Below, in pieces: positions 1-7,894 of a stretch of 29,840 nt of DNA (position 1 is the stretch's first letter; each line of letters starts with the position of its first letter). The stretch is taken from assembly GCA_000720375.1 (NCBI GenBank), contig JOAA01000060.1, positions 1 to 29,840 of the forward strand, written 5' to 3'. The position numbers and the translations under genes are program-made. Under the pieces are notes generated by a model. The model worked only from the letters and a program-made list of their open reading frames with translations, did no database searches and was not told the origin of the DNA. Origin of the DNA: Rhodococcus rhodnii. Lineage in GTDB: Bacteria; Actinomycetota; Actinomycetes; Mycobacteriales; Pseudonocardiaceae.

Positions 1-318
1 GTACGGCTTCGCAAGCCCCAACGGGCCACGCTGCACTCCTGGGCGTTCGCCCAGCTCGGTCAGTTCCTGACCTACAAGGCCCAGCAGGCCGGTGTCGTGT
101 TGGCGCAGGTCGATCCGGCCTACACCTCGCAGACCTGCCACGCCTGCGGGCACGTCGACAAAAGCAACCGCCGCAGTCAGGCGGTGTTCCAGTGTGGCCG
201 GTGTGACTTCGTTGGGCACGCCGACCACAACGCGGCACTCAACATCGCGGCACGCGATGTGAAGCGCTGGGGCGATGTCATGCGTCCAGACGCAGCGCCC
301 ATCCTGGCAGCCAGCTAG
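1..318 (+). CDS. tnpB: TnpB-family RNA-guided nuclease, C-terminal fragment (IS200/IS605 type)
   Basis: The reading frame is open from the first base, so only the last 105 residues of a protein of usually 370-420 residues are present. They carry the zinc ribbon: two CxxC pairs, in TCHACGH and FQCGRCD. These are followed by the HADHNAALNIA block, whose Asp is the last acidic residue of the split RuvC site in this family. TnpB proteins are RNA-guided DNA endonucleases that help IS200/IS605 elements persist. The start lies left of the window, so I cannot tell whether the nuclease is intact or whether a TnpA partner exists. A hairpin typical of the element's right end follows 45 bases after the stop. 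The family assignment is secure; activity is unknown. Confidence 0.93.
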   Translation, partial: VRLRKPQRATLHSWAFAQLGQFLTYKAQQAGVVLAQVDPAYTSQTCHACGHVDKSNRRSQAVFQCGRCDFVGHADHNAALNIAARDVKRWGDVMRPDAAPILAAS

Positions 319-363
319 GACGGCAGCAGCAAGCCTAGAAATCGCCGCTCGCGGAGGTTGGCA

Positions 364-386
364 AACCGTCCCTTCAGGGACGGGTT
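364..386 (+). mobile_element. IS200/IS605-type right-end hairpin, probable 3' end of the omega RNA
   Basis: A stem with gtccct/agggac at its core (368-373 with 376-381, two-base loop) is extended by outer CC/GG and AA/TT pairs with one bulged G. It lies 45 bases after the tnpB stop and is followed by TTCATGAC. IS200/IS605 elements end in such subterminal palindromes, and the omega RNA scaffold of TnpB normally ends here, with the guide coming from the flanking DNA. The exact element end, about 386-395, is inferred. Confidence 0.65.
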
Positions 387-491
387 CATGACTGATGTCA
401 GTGCCGCCCAGGCGGGAGCCGGGCGGCACTTGGGTAGGACGTTACGGGGAGCGCACAGAGTGGAGGGAGAGCTGCGCGCTCCCCTGGCCGG

Positions 492-824
492 TCACCCCGC
501 CGTAGGCAGGCAGGAGGCAGCGGCGTGCCGGCCGGTCGTGGGCGTGCTGCGAGTGTCGACGACGATCAGGTTCTTGTGCGCGGTTGTCCATACCGAGCAC
601 GGGTGCGGCCGGCGACGGCGCCATCCGCCACATGCCCGGCAGCGGCCGCGCTCGTCGGGTTCGTGGTTGGCCAGCAGACTCCGCCATGCGGCCGTCAGGC
701 GGGCGATCTCGGTATCAGCCAGCGAGGCACGGGAAGGCAGGTCGGCCTCGTTGACCAATCTGTCCAAATAGTCCAGTCGCTCGTAGACCGCCTTACGCAG
801 GGTCGAGGCCAGGACCTCGTTCAT
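492..824 (-). CDS. Small actinobacterial protein of unknown function with CxxC motif
   Basis: 110 residues. I recognise no named domain. The N-terminal half is helical and charged (EVLASTLRKAVYERLDYLDR). The C-terminal half has an HEPDERGRC-RAC segment, a CxxC followed by PCSVW and an AH, which could bind a metal. I chose the ATG at 824 because AGGAGG (833-838) lies 9 bases upstream; a TTG just before it (827) is less likely. The gene overlaps the end of the upstream minus-strand gene by 32 bases, so the two are probably co-transcribed and translationally coupled. Both resemble the short paired 'hypothetical' genes often found near HTH regulators in actinomycetes; this resemblance is from memory, not from a search. 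Confidence 0.65.
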   Translation of the reverse strand: MNEVLASTLRKAVYERLDYLDRLVNEADLPSRASLADTEIARLTAAWRSLLANHEPDERGRCRACGGWRRRRPHPCSVWTTAHKNLIVVDTRSTPTTGRHAAASCLPTAG

Positions 825-1164
825 CAAGCCTTTCCTCCTGTGGCCAGAGGGGTTGAGTGTGGTCGTTTCCAGCGGGGCTGGTCCGAGTCGGCAGTCGAGG
901 CGACACAGGCCATAACCGGGGATGCAGGTGGGGCGGTACCAGCTCCGCGATCCACAGCCGGGCCGCGTGGATGTGAAGGGCTGCCGCGTAGAACCCGTGG
1001 CACGGCCAGGACTGTTCCGGGCACAGCGGACACTCTTGTGGCTCTCGCGGTGATGGTAAGTGTGCGGTCAGTTTGTCGACCGCCTCGACAGCGCGCCCCA
1101 ATGGGCTGTCCACGGCGACGACGACAGCAATGATGCCTTGTGTGTCGTCCGGTGCGGTCATCTC
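793..1164 (-). CDS. Small actinobacterial protein of unknown function (CPLCPEQSWPC motif)
   Basis: 123 residues from the ATG at 1164 (MTAPDDTQG). The frame stays open further upstream, but that part is rich in Arg/Gly and looks non-coding. Visible features are a hydrophobic N-terminal stretch (GIIAVVVAVDSPLGRAVEAV), a Cys cluster ECPLCPEQSWPC near residue 50 that could bind zinc, and a helical segment FYAAALHIHAARLWIAELV. No enzyme motif is visible. It overlaps the following gene by 32 bases in another frame. Function unknown. The start is supported only by where protein-like composition begins. Confidence 0.6.
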   Translation of the reverse strand, partial: EMTAPDDTQGIIAVVVAVDSPLGRAVEAVDKLTAHLPSPREPQECPLCPEQSWPCHGFYAAALHIHAARLWIAELVPPHLHPRLWPVSPRLPTRTSPAGNDHTQPLWPQEERLDERGPGLDPA

Positions 1165-1304
1165 GGCGCCGCCCGCCCCGTTGCATGCGGCGCGCCGGCC
1201 CCGCATAGCACCGCATGCGGGTGCCTGCAAGCCGTGTCGTTGGGGGGGGATGAATGACTCTCGCGTTTGATCGCGGTGGTCACTAAGCCGACCTCCTCGT
1301 CGGG

Positions 1305-1327
1305 AGGACCCACACAAAGTGGGTCCT
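1305..1327. other. 8-bp perfect hairpin in the divergent intergenic region
   Basis: AGGACCCA (1305-1312) pairs perfectly with TGGGTCCT (1320-1327) across a 7-base loop. It lies in the 417-base gap (1165-1581) between the minus-strand gene pair and the plus-strand HTH regulator, about 140 bases upstream of the minus-strand ATG. No T-run follows on either strand. It could be a leader structure or an operator. I see no gene in this gap. Confidence 0.45.
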
Positions 1328-1521
1328 GGGCGTGGTGCCTGTGTCCGCTCATCAGCCTGGTGCCTGTCACGGGCGTTTCGGTTCCGGTGCGAGCGGGAAC
1401 TTTTCCTCGCCGGTCCGCGCTTTTCTGAGCTGGGCGAACACGTGGACGCCGGGGTGAGAACTTCCGGCGTGTGCGTCCCGTCGAACTCGCAGTGCGATCA
1501 ATCTCCGGGCTACCATCCGTA

Positions 1522-1565
1522 GCAAGTTCGTTACTCCACCCGCGCAGGTTCAGTACTCCACTCGC
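1522..1565 (+). repeat. Tandem direct repeat, 2 x 22 bp, upstream of the HTH regulator
   Basis: Two abutting 22-base units (1522-1543 and 1544-1565) match at 18 of 22 positions. Both begin GCA, share GTTC, contain TACTCCAC and end CGC. The second unit ends 16 bases before the ATG at 1582, so the repeat covers the likely promoter or 5' leader. A 22-base period is about two helical turns, so both units would face the same side of the DNA, as expected for cooperative binding of a regulator. Autoregulation by the adjacent HTH protein is an inference. Confidence 0.7.
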
Positions 1566-1581
1566 ATCCGAGGGATAGGAC

Positions 1582-3162
1582 ATGCCAAGGAAGTCCGGGG
1601 TCTCCCACAAGGCCGAGCGTGATCAACTCCGCGACCGCATGCGCGGCCTGGGGTGTTCGGTCGCTCAGATCACCGCCGAGATGGCTCGCCGGTTCAACCT
1701 GCGGCCCCGCGTGGCTTGGCGGCATGCCCTGGGATGGACGCAGTGGAAGCTGGCACAGGAATACAACACCGCACACCCAGGCGCGAAGCTGTCGGACAAT
1801 CGTGTCAGTGAGTATGAGAGCTGGCCGCATGGCGGTGCTCAGCCGAGCGTGCGCTATCTGGCCAATCTCGCCGCCCTGTTCGGCTGCGGATGCACGCCGT
1901 CCCAGCTCATCGACGCCGACGACCTGGAACACTTCGGCCCCGCCGATCGCATCCTGTTCACCGCATCCCTGAACGGAAACCTGCGTGCGTCGCCGGCCAC
2001 AGCCGTAACTCCAACCTCCTCTCTGTACGGCATGCGAAGTAACAGCGCCCACTTCGATCTTGGACTGACGCACCTGGATGTCGCCCCTTTTCCCCTTCGG
2101 GGGCCTCGTCGCGTTGTGCGCTGCGACGCGCGTGGTCTGCCCAACCGTGAGGAGGTTGTCATGGCAGCCGATGAATCCGCCCAGTTCCGACGCTGGAGCG
2201 CCACCACCAACGTCGACGACGACGTGCTGGAACAGATGGGCGCTGACGTCGCCGATATCGCGAGGCGCTACCTGATCGACCCGCCGGCCGCCCTGTTCAC
2301 CAGGTTGCTGTGTGCCCGTGACGACGTGTTCGCGCTGATCGCCGGGCGGCAGCAGCCCAAGCACACGATGGAGCTGTACAAGGTCGCCGGGCAGATATGT
2401 GCGTTGCTCGCCCATGCCACAGCCGATCTGGGGCACGGCCACGCCGCGCACACCCATGCCCGCACCGCGCTGCATTGTGCCGAGCAGTCCGGCTACACCC
2501 AGCTGCGGGTCTACATCCGCTGGGTGCAGTCCAACGTGGCGTACTGGGACGGTCGCTTCCACGAGGCCGCCCAGTTGGTCGAGGCCGCACTGTCAGACGC
2601 CTCCAGCGGCACCGCGCGGCTGCGGCTGGCCAGCCAACAGGCCCGCATCAACGCCGCCCGCCGTCGGCCTGGCGACGTCAAACGAGCGCTGAGGATCGCC
2701 GAGTCCGCACCCTCCGACGCGGGTGTCGACGAGCCCGGAGTTCTGGCCTTCGCTCCCGGCAAGGCCGCCTACTACGCCAGCGAGGCCCACCGCGAACTCG
2801 GCGGCACCGAGCACATGGGCGCCGCAGTCGCCTGGGCTGCCAGTGCTGTGGATCAGTTCACGGCCGAGTCCCAACCGAACGCCCAGTTCGTCGCGGCCGC
2901 GCGCATCGACCTCGCTCGCGCTCACCTGGCTCGTGGCGACCTCGACGCCGTCGGGGAACACCTCAGTCCGGTGTTGCGCTCCACTGTCGCCGAACACCGC
3001 ACCGTGCCGGTGATGAGCCGCGCCCGCTCGCTGAGCACACTGCTCGAGAAACGATCCGATCAGGACTCCCGCACAGTGGTCTCCCTGAGGGATGATCTCG
3101 CTGACTTCTGCGCCCATCCAGCTGTCGGTCCGGTCGAACTCGAGGCCGGCCAGGCCGGCTGA
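1582..3162 (+). CDS. XRE-like HTH transcriptional regulator with C-terminal helical (TPR-like) domain
   Basis: 526 residues. The N-terminal part (about 12-110) holds a helical segment QITAEMARRFNL and then an XRE-type HTH: WTQWKLAQEY, NRVSEYESWPHGG and SVRYLANLAALFGC follow the usual helix 2 / recognition helix / helix 4-5 pattern. Residues from about 205 to 500 are Ala/Leu-rich helical pairs (ALCAEQ-like and AYYASEAHRELG segments) resembling TPR repeats. Such proteins are common orphan regulators in actinomycetes; the ligand is unknown. The ATG at 1582 has GAGGGATAGG just upstream, and a tandem 22-bp repeat sits immediately before it. A LOG-like gene starts 25 bases after its stop, probably in the same transcript. 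Confidence 0.85.
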   Translation: MPRKSGVSHKAERDQLRDRMRGLGCSVAQITAEMARRFNLRPRVAWRHALGWTQWKLAQEYNTAHPGAKLSDNRVSEYESWPHGGAQPSVRYLANLAALFGCGCTPSQLIDADDLEHFGPADRILFTASLNGNLRASPATAVTPTSSLYGMRSNSAHFDLGLTHLDVAPFPLRGPRRVVRCDARGLPNREEVVMAADESAQFRRWSATTNVDDDVLEQMGADVADIARRYLIDPPAALFTRLLCARDDVFALIAGRQQPKHTMELYKVAGQICALLAHATADLGHGHAAHTHARTALHCAEQSGYTQLRVYIRWVQSNVAYWDGRFHEAAQLVEAALSDASSGTARLRLASQQARINAARRRPGDVKRALRIAESAPSDAGVDEPGVLAFAPGKAAYYASEAHRELGGTEHMGAAVAWAASAVDQFTAESQPNAQFVAAARIDLARAHLARGDLDAVGEHLSPVLRSTVAEHRTVPVMSRARSLSTLLEKRSDQDSRTVVSLRDDLADFCAHPAVGPVELEAGQAG

Positions 3163-3187
3163 TCAACACACGGAAGGGGGACCTGGA

Positions 3188-3688
3188 GTGCCTTTACAGG
3201 TTGCTGTCTGCGGACCCCGCCACTGCACCGAGGACGACAAGAGCCATGCCTACGAGGTCGGCATTCTGCTCGCGCAGGCGGGAGCGATCGTGATCTGCGG
3301 TGGCGGCACCGGCGTCATGGCCGCTGTCGCCGCTGGAGTGCGTGCGGGCAACGGCCTCGTCATCGGTGTCCGCCCTGGCAACACCGCCACGGATGCCAGT
3401 CCCGATCTCTCGGCGGTGATCGTCACCAACCTCGGCGAGGCTCGCAACGCCATCATCGTGTGGTCTGCCGACGCCGTGATCGCGATCGGTGGCTCCTGGG
3501 GCACCCTGTCGGAGATCGCCTTGGCGAAACGACGCGGCGACGTCCCAGTCATCACCCTTGGCAGCTGGATCATTCTCGACCGCGACGGCAACCCGCTGCC
3601 GGAATCCGTGACGGTCGCCAGTAGCCCTCGGCAGGCCGTCGACCTCGCTCTGGCCGTCCGTCCGGTGAGGCCGCAGGAAACCATCTGA
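3188..3688 (+). CDS. LOG/TIGR00725-family protein (nucleotide phosphoribohydrolase-like)
   Basis: 166 residues from the GTG at 3188, with GGAAGGGGGA just upstream. The Rossmann-like fold of the LOG/lysine-decarboxylase-like family is visible: VAVCGPR at the N terminus, the glycine loop CGGGTGVMAAVAAGV near residue 40, and GGSWGTLSEIALA near residue 100. The last corresponds to the PGGxGTxxE signature that forms the active site of LOG enzymes. LOG proteins cleave the N-glycosidic bond of nucleoside 5'-monophosphates such as cytokinin ribotides. The TIGR00725 branch is less well characterised, so the exact substrate is unknown. The protein is cytosolic. It follows the HTH/TPR regulator by 25 bases, which suggests a two-gene operon. 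Confidence 0.88.
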   Translation: MPLQVAVCGPRHCTEDDKSHAYEVGILLAQAGAIVICGGGTGVMAAVAAGVRAGNGLVIGVRPGNTATDASPDLSAVIVTNLGEARNAIIVWSADAVIAIGGSWGTLSEIALAKRRGDVPVITLGSWIILDRDGNPLPESVTVASSPRQAVDLALAVRPVRPQETI

Positions 3689-3795
3689 TTTCAGGCTCTC
3701 GTCCTTTTCGCTTTCGAAGGCCAGGGAAACGGCCCCTTTGCCGCTGGGCGGCCGCTCGCCAGCCTGGCACCTGGCGTCACGAACAAAGGAGGACG

Positions 3796-4371
3796 ATGAA
3801 ACCCACGTCTTGTCTGGCCATCGCCGGCTTGGTCGGCGCGCTCATACTGCCGACGTCCGCCATCGCCCACGCGGCCTCTCCGACGCGGGCGATACCAGCC
3901 CATTCGTCGTTCGCACCGTCCCACACGGACTCCGGTGTCATATCAGAGGAGGATCGAATGTTCCTCATGACGGTGCATCAGATCAACCTCGCAGAGATCG
4001 AGGCTGGACGGCTGGCATTGCAGAAGGGGCAGTGTGCGGCGGTAAAGCGGATCGCGCACGTGTTCATCGAGGACCACTCCCGAATAGACAACGAAATCCA
4101 GTCGCTGGCGGACAAGTTCGAGGTAAGACTGCCGGATGCCCCGGATGCCGAAGCGCGAAAGCGGCTTGCCGAACTGGCGGCACTGTCCGGGCTCCAGTTC
4201 GATGACGCCTGGCTGCGACTGCAGGCCGCCGGGCTTCGCGAAGCGATCAAACTGGGCAAGCGGCAACTGCGGCACGGCCGCTCGCCGCAGGTGAAGGCGC
4301 TGGCGGCCAACGCCGTTCCGGTCGTCCTGCGCCACGTGAGACTGCTCAACGAGGCCAAGCGTCACTGCTGA
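3796..4371 (+). CDS. Secreted DUF4142 (ferritin-like helical) protein
   Basis: 191 residues. AAAGGAGG precedes the ATG at the ideal distance. Residues 1-27 are a Sec signal peptide (Lys, hydrophobic AGLVGALILPTSAIA, AHA cleavage site). Residues about 50-190 match DUF4142: EEDRMFLMTVHQINLAEIEAG, then VKRIAHVFIEDHSRID with the conserved DH, then FDDAWLRLQAAG. DUF4142 proteins are exported four-helix bundles of unclear function, sometimes linked to stress. In many relatives the second half has a His after FDxAW...; here that region reads AAGLREA, without His. The gene stands alone on the plus strand and runs toward a strong hairpin shared with a convergent gene. Confidence 0.85.
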   Translation: MKPTSCLAIAGLVGALILPTSAIAHAASPTRAIPAHSSFAPSHTDSGVISEEDRMFLMTVHQINLAEIEAGRLALQKGQCAAVKRIAHVFIEDHSRIDNEIQSLADKFEVRLPDAPDAEARKRLAELAALSGLQFDDAWLRLQAAGLREAIKLGKRQLRHGRSPQVKALAANAVPVVLRHVRLLNEAKRHC

Positions 4372-4431
4372 GCACTCGCCAGCCGCGCAAGTGACGACAC
4401 CTTGTCCAAAGTAGACATTATGCTGTGTTCA

Positions 4432-4471
4432 GCAGCCATCGAGCGTGCGCGTTCGCATGCTCGATGGCTGC
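4432..4471. terminator. Bidirectional hairpin terminator between convergent genes
   Basis: Bases 4432-4449 pair with 4454-4471: an 18-bp stem with a single G-T wobble and a CGTT loop. It lies 60 bases past the DUF4142 stop and 10 bases past the convergent minus-strand stop. There is no U-tract, as is common for actinomycete terminators. The stem length and position between converging genes make termination in both directions the simplest reading. Confidence 0.8.
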
Positions 4472-4480
4472 GGTTACGAG

Positions 4481-5566
4481 CTATCGAGGTGAAAGCGCAG
4501 CGGTGATCGCATCGACCACGGCCTTTCGTCGTTCGGTGTCATCGCGGACGGATCGGCTGGCCTCGACATGGAGGTACGGGCTGTCGAATGCCGCGGCCGT
4601 CCGGCCCTGCGCGTTCCGGGTTCCGTCCAGCCGTCCGCATTTCTCCCGCCATGCGAGGCAGACGGCGAATCCTGCTCGATCGAGTCGCAAAGCGGTGTGT
4701 TCGGCGATTTTACCGGGCTGGCCTATACCGGTGGAGATCACCAGATCCCATGCGGGCAGGGTCGCGTCGCGGAAGCCGTGCAGTTGTACCTGTGGCAGGC
4801 CACGGTCGGCGAAGTGGGCCGCCATGACGTGGAAGATGGAATCCTTGCGATGGGCGACATCCGCGGCCTTGTCGGCGGCGTCGCGGTGCGCTCCGGCGAC
4901 CATCAGTATCGAGCCGGGGACACGCCGGAACAGGTCGAGTCCCATCTGTTCGGTCTTGAGGTCCGAGTTCGGGTGCGGCACCTCGACCGCCAGCCGCACG
5001 GGGGCTGACAGGTCCATCATGTACATCCCCCATGCGCGTTCCGAGTCACGTTGGTTCAAGATCAACAGGTACGGGCGTCCGGTGGCGTCGTCGACCTGCT
5101 GATCGACCGAGAATCCGAGCGGGCTCAGATGACTGGTGGCAATCCAGACCCGCGGACCTGTCAGCAGCGCCTCGAAGCCGCGCGCTGCCGTGTCACGTTC
5201 TTCGCTTGTCGGAGTCCGGTAGGGCCCATCCGGTCGAAGCCCGCCGACGAATTCCGCAAGGCGCTCGGCCGTCCCGGCAACGGGGGGCTCGCCATTCTGT
5301 TCAGGCCCCTCACCGATCGCGATGATCACAATGGCTGCCAGCGCGGTGGCGGCCACGAGAGCGCGGAGCCTGCGGATTGCCGATCTGTCGTCCACTTCGG
5401 CCAACTCTAGTGGGATCAGCTTGGCGTTGCCGGGTTTGGCTAGGGGCCAGTTGAGTGGCCTCTGGTCCGCCAAGATCACGCGAAGCCAAGATGTCCACGT
5501 CCCGCAAGCCGTTATCCGGCTCTGGGGCGTGACCCGGCCATCGCGTACGAGATCCCACCGGGGCAC
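4481..5566 (-). CDS. Membrane-anchored protein of unknown function beside the poly-glutamate genes
   Basis: 361 residues from the ATG at 5566. The true start is uncertain: the first ~50 residues look poorly conserved, and a TTG near 5404 (LAEVDDRSA) would put a short cytosolic tail before the transmembrane helix at residues about 68-85 (RALVAATALAAIVIIAIG). The remainder, probably extracytoplasmic, has YLLILNQRDSERAWGMYMMD, QVQLHGFRDATLP and DLVISTGIG segments and ends in a helix VVDAITAAL. The composition is that of a folded globular protein, but I recognise no catalytic motif. It diverges from the pgs operon, so the 5567-5658 gap probably holds both promoters. A role in polymer attachment or processing is only a guess from position. 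Confidence 0.68.
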   Translation of the reverse strand: MPRWDLVRDGRVTPQSRITACGTWTSWLRVILADQRPLNWPLAKPGNAKLIPLELAEVDDRSAIRRLRALVAATALAAIVIIAIGEGPEQNGEPPVAGTAERLAEFVGGLRPDGPYRTPTSEERDTAARGFEALLTGPRVWIATSHLSPLGFSVDQQVDDATGRPYLLILNQRDSERAWGMYMMDLSAPVRLAVEVPHPNSDLKTEQMGLDLFRRVPGSILMVAGAHRDAADKAADVAHRKDSIFHVMAAHFADRGLPQVQLHGFRDATLPAWDLVISTGIGQPGKIAEHTALRLDRAGFAVCLAWREKCGRLDGTRNAQGRTAAAFDSPYLHVEASRSVRDDTERRKAVVDAITAALSPR

Positions 5567-5658
5567 GCCCTTGTCCAGTTCGAACGAACGAAGGCTCGAA
5601 ATTCATTGCGGTGGTTGAGTCCCACGCGGACGCACATCAGGCTCGTGGTGGGCAGGCG

Positions 5659-7893
5659 ATGACGACGATGTGGATCGGCCGACGCCAGACGCGGCTGGAG
5701 AAACAACTTGTCGAGACACGATTTCCCGGAGGTGTGGGGGTGCCTTCCAGTGTCGGGTTGGCACTGTCGTTGTTACTGGCCGTCTTCTGTGCGTTCTACC
5801 TCCAGCAACCGGCCACGCCCGCTGTTGCTGAAGCCGTTGTCCAGCCACAGGAACGATTCACCGCGTCGATGGCGCGCACCCTCGCCGCGTCGGTGGCCAA
5901 AGAGGTGACGAACCTGCGCGCGGCGGTGACGCCGCCCGCCGCGGGTCTCGCACAGAATCCCGATGATCTGCTCGGTGAGCTCGGCGCGATCTACCCGCGG
6001 TGGCGGGGGATGGCGCTGGTCGAAGGGGCGGGCGAACGGATAATCGCCGCACGGGGCGAACCTGTACCACTGGACGAACTGGATCGCACATCGTCGCACA
6101 CGGCGACCGTCCGGCCGCTTTCGCTTGCCGGACACGGAGTGCTGCTGGTGGCGACAATCCCGCTGGGCGCTGACCACGAAGGACGGCACCTGGTGGCCTG
6201 CATCGACCTGTCCAGTTCGGAGATTCCCCTCGATGAACGGCTGGGCCAGAGCGTGCTGCTGGTAACGGCGACCGGCGCGGCCGTCGACACCTACGGCCCT
6301 GCTCCCGAAACCGGCGACCAAGCGCTTTCCCCGCTCATCCGTGCGGCAGCCGCTGAGGCGGCGGCGGGCAGGACTGGCAGCGAAGTGGGTTCGCCGTATG
6401 CGGACGGCGCGGCACATGGCGCCACTGTGGTGCCCGTGGTTGCCTATGCGCCACTGGCGGTTGCCGAGATGTCCGGGACCCTCGGGCTCAGTGTGGTTTC
6501 GGTGAGCCGTGCGTCGATCGATCGCGAAGAGTCGCAGTGGTATCCGCTTGTGCCGTCCGGGGCGCTGGTCATTGTGGCCGTTCTCGGATTCGTCTTGGTC
6601 CGAGCGGCACTGGTCAAGCCGGTCCGCCGGCTGCGAGCCGACGCCATCGCGGTCGCGTCCGGGGTTCTCGACCGGACCATCCGGACCTCGGGGGTTGTCG
6701 AGGTCCGGCGGATCGCAGTGGCGATCGAGCACTGCCGGGCCCGGTTGCGGGGCGAGGCAGCCCGACCGAACAGGCGCTCAGCACTGGGATTGTCCATCCG
6801 GCATGCCGTCATCCTCAGCACCGTCGCGCTGTTCGCGTGGTCGGCACTCCTCGCCACGACCGTGGGTCTTTCCTTGCCCGCGGTACCCGAAGCGGCCGTT
6901 CGGCAACGAGCTGTGGAGGTCTCGTGGATCACCGACTCGGTGCGCCGCAGCCTCGACGAGGGCATGTCCGACCTGAAGGTGCTCAGCCGGTTCAGTGCGC
7001 GCAACCAGGAACCGGAGTTGCGAACATCGATGGAGCGACTGGCCGGGCGGGAGATCCGGTACCGCAGTGTCTACCTCGTCGACCAGGCGGGGCGGACGAT
7101 CGTCCATTTTGGACGTCAGCCGTTGCGTGCCGAAGAGCGGCTGCCCGTTGACGAGGAAGGCCTGTGCCAGGCCAACACCAGTGGCCGGCTGCCCGTGATC
7201 TTCGCGTACCGCTCGCTGGCGGACGGGCAGCGTGCCGTCGTGGCCGAGTTCGACGTTGAGCACATTTCCGGGCTGCTCAGGCAGTCCGCGGGCCGGACCC
7301 GGATCGTCGACTCAGGACTGCGCACGATCGCCGACACTCAGGGATACCTGGCCTTCCAGGAATTGTCCGATGACTCCTTGCGACGGAGTGTGGGTGAGGC
7401 ACGCACAAGAATTTCCAGCGCGAGTATCACGGACAGTTCCGCGGGTCCTTCCGTTGTCGCCTCGGTGGCGATCGGCGGTTCCCGCGCGGCGACGGCGCTC
7501 GGCTGGGTCGTGGTCGCGGAGCAGCCCGTCGCTGAGCTGAACCTGCCCGAGAACGAACTGCGGCGGCGAGCCCTTGTGGTGGCGCTGCTCGGCGCGGTCA
7601 TCGCGTTGCTCCACTGTGTATGGCACGAGCTCATGTTCGTCCGGCCGCTACGACGGACCGCCGCCGCCGGCGAGCGGCTGGTGGACGGGGACATCAAGTC
7701 CGTGATCTACCCGGTCCGCCAGGACCATGTCGGAACGATCACGTCCTGTCTGGAGATCTGCCGGCAGGCACTCGCCGATGGCACGCACCGTCTGGGTGAT
7801 GTCCGCCGCCCGCGGGGCAAGCCCGCCGAGATCCGGCCCCGGCGATCCGCGGCCGGCTCCCCGAAACACGCCCTCATCCGACGAGAGAGCTGA
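5659..7893 (+). CDS. Four-helix membrane sensor with duplicated sensor-HAMP modules and no output domain
   Basis: 744 residues from the ATG at 5659 (GTG at 5611 is an alternative). Module 1 has a transmembrane helix at about 31-47, an extracytoplasmic Cache-like domain to about 295, a helix at about 297-317 and a HAMP-like linker (VKPVRRLRADAIAVASGVLDRTI). Module 2 repeats this: a helix at about 382-405, a sensor domain (IRYRSVYLVDQAGRTIVHFG is Cache-like), a helix at about 639-656, and a second HAMP-like segment (FVRPLRRTAAAGERLVDGDI). The protein then ends in about 45 basic residues, with no kinase, cyclase or methyl-accepting domain. Its stop lies one base before the pgsB ATG, so the two are coupled. 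A TTA codon lies at 5773-5775, in the first helix. Likely role (inference): sensing or scaffold partner of polymer synthesis. Confidence 0.8.
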   Translation: MTTMWIGRRQTRLEKQLVETRFPGGVGVPSSVGLALSLLLAVFCAFYLQQPATPAVAEAVVQPQERFTASMARTLAASVAKEVTNLRAAVTPPAAGLAQNPDDLLGELGAIYPRWRGMALVEGAGERIIAARGEPVPLDELDRTSSHTATVRPLSLAGHGVLLVATIPLGADHEGRHLVACIDLSSSEIPLDERLGQSVLLVTATGAAVDTYGPAPETGDQALSPLIRAAAAEAAAGRTGSEVGSPYADGAAHGATVVPVVAYAPLAVAEMSGTLGLSVVSVSRASIDREESQWYPLVPSGALVIVAVLGFVLVRAALVKPVRRLRADAIAVASGVLDRTIRTSGVVEVRRIAVAIEHCRARLRGEAARPNRRSALGLSIRHAVILSTVALFAWSALLATTVGLSLPAVPEAAVRQRAVEVSWITDSVRRSLDEGMSDLKVLSRFSARNQEPELRTSMERLAGREIRYRSVYLVDQAGRTIVHFGRQPLRAEERLPVDEEGLCQANTSGRLPVIFAYRSLADGQRAVVAEFDVEHISGLLRQSAGRTRIVDSGLRTIADTQGYLAFQELSDDSLRRSVGEARTRISSASITDSSAGPSVVASVAIGGSRAATALGWVVVAEQPVAELNLPENELRRRALVVALLGAVIALLHCVWHELMFVRPLRRTAAAGERLVDGDIKSVIYPVRQDHVGTITSCLEICRQALADGTHRLGDVRRPRGKPAEIRPRRSAAGSPKHALIRRES

Positions 7894-7894
7894 A

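Noticed and set aside
1319..1522. A 67-residue plus-strand frame in the gap before the HTH regulator
   Set aside because: No ribosome site, Arg/Cys-rich random composition, and it starts inside a hairpin.
1531..2562. A 343-residue minus-strand frame opposite the HTH regulator
   Set aside because: Antiparallel shadow of a well-supported gene, with no ribosome site or motif.
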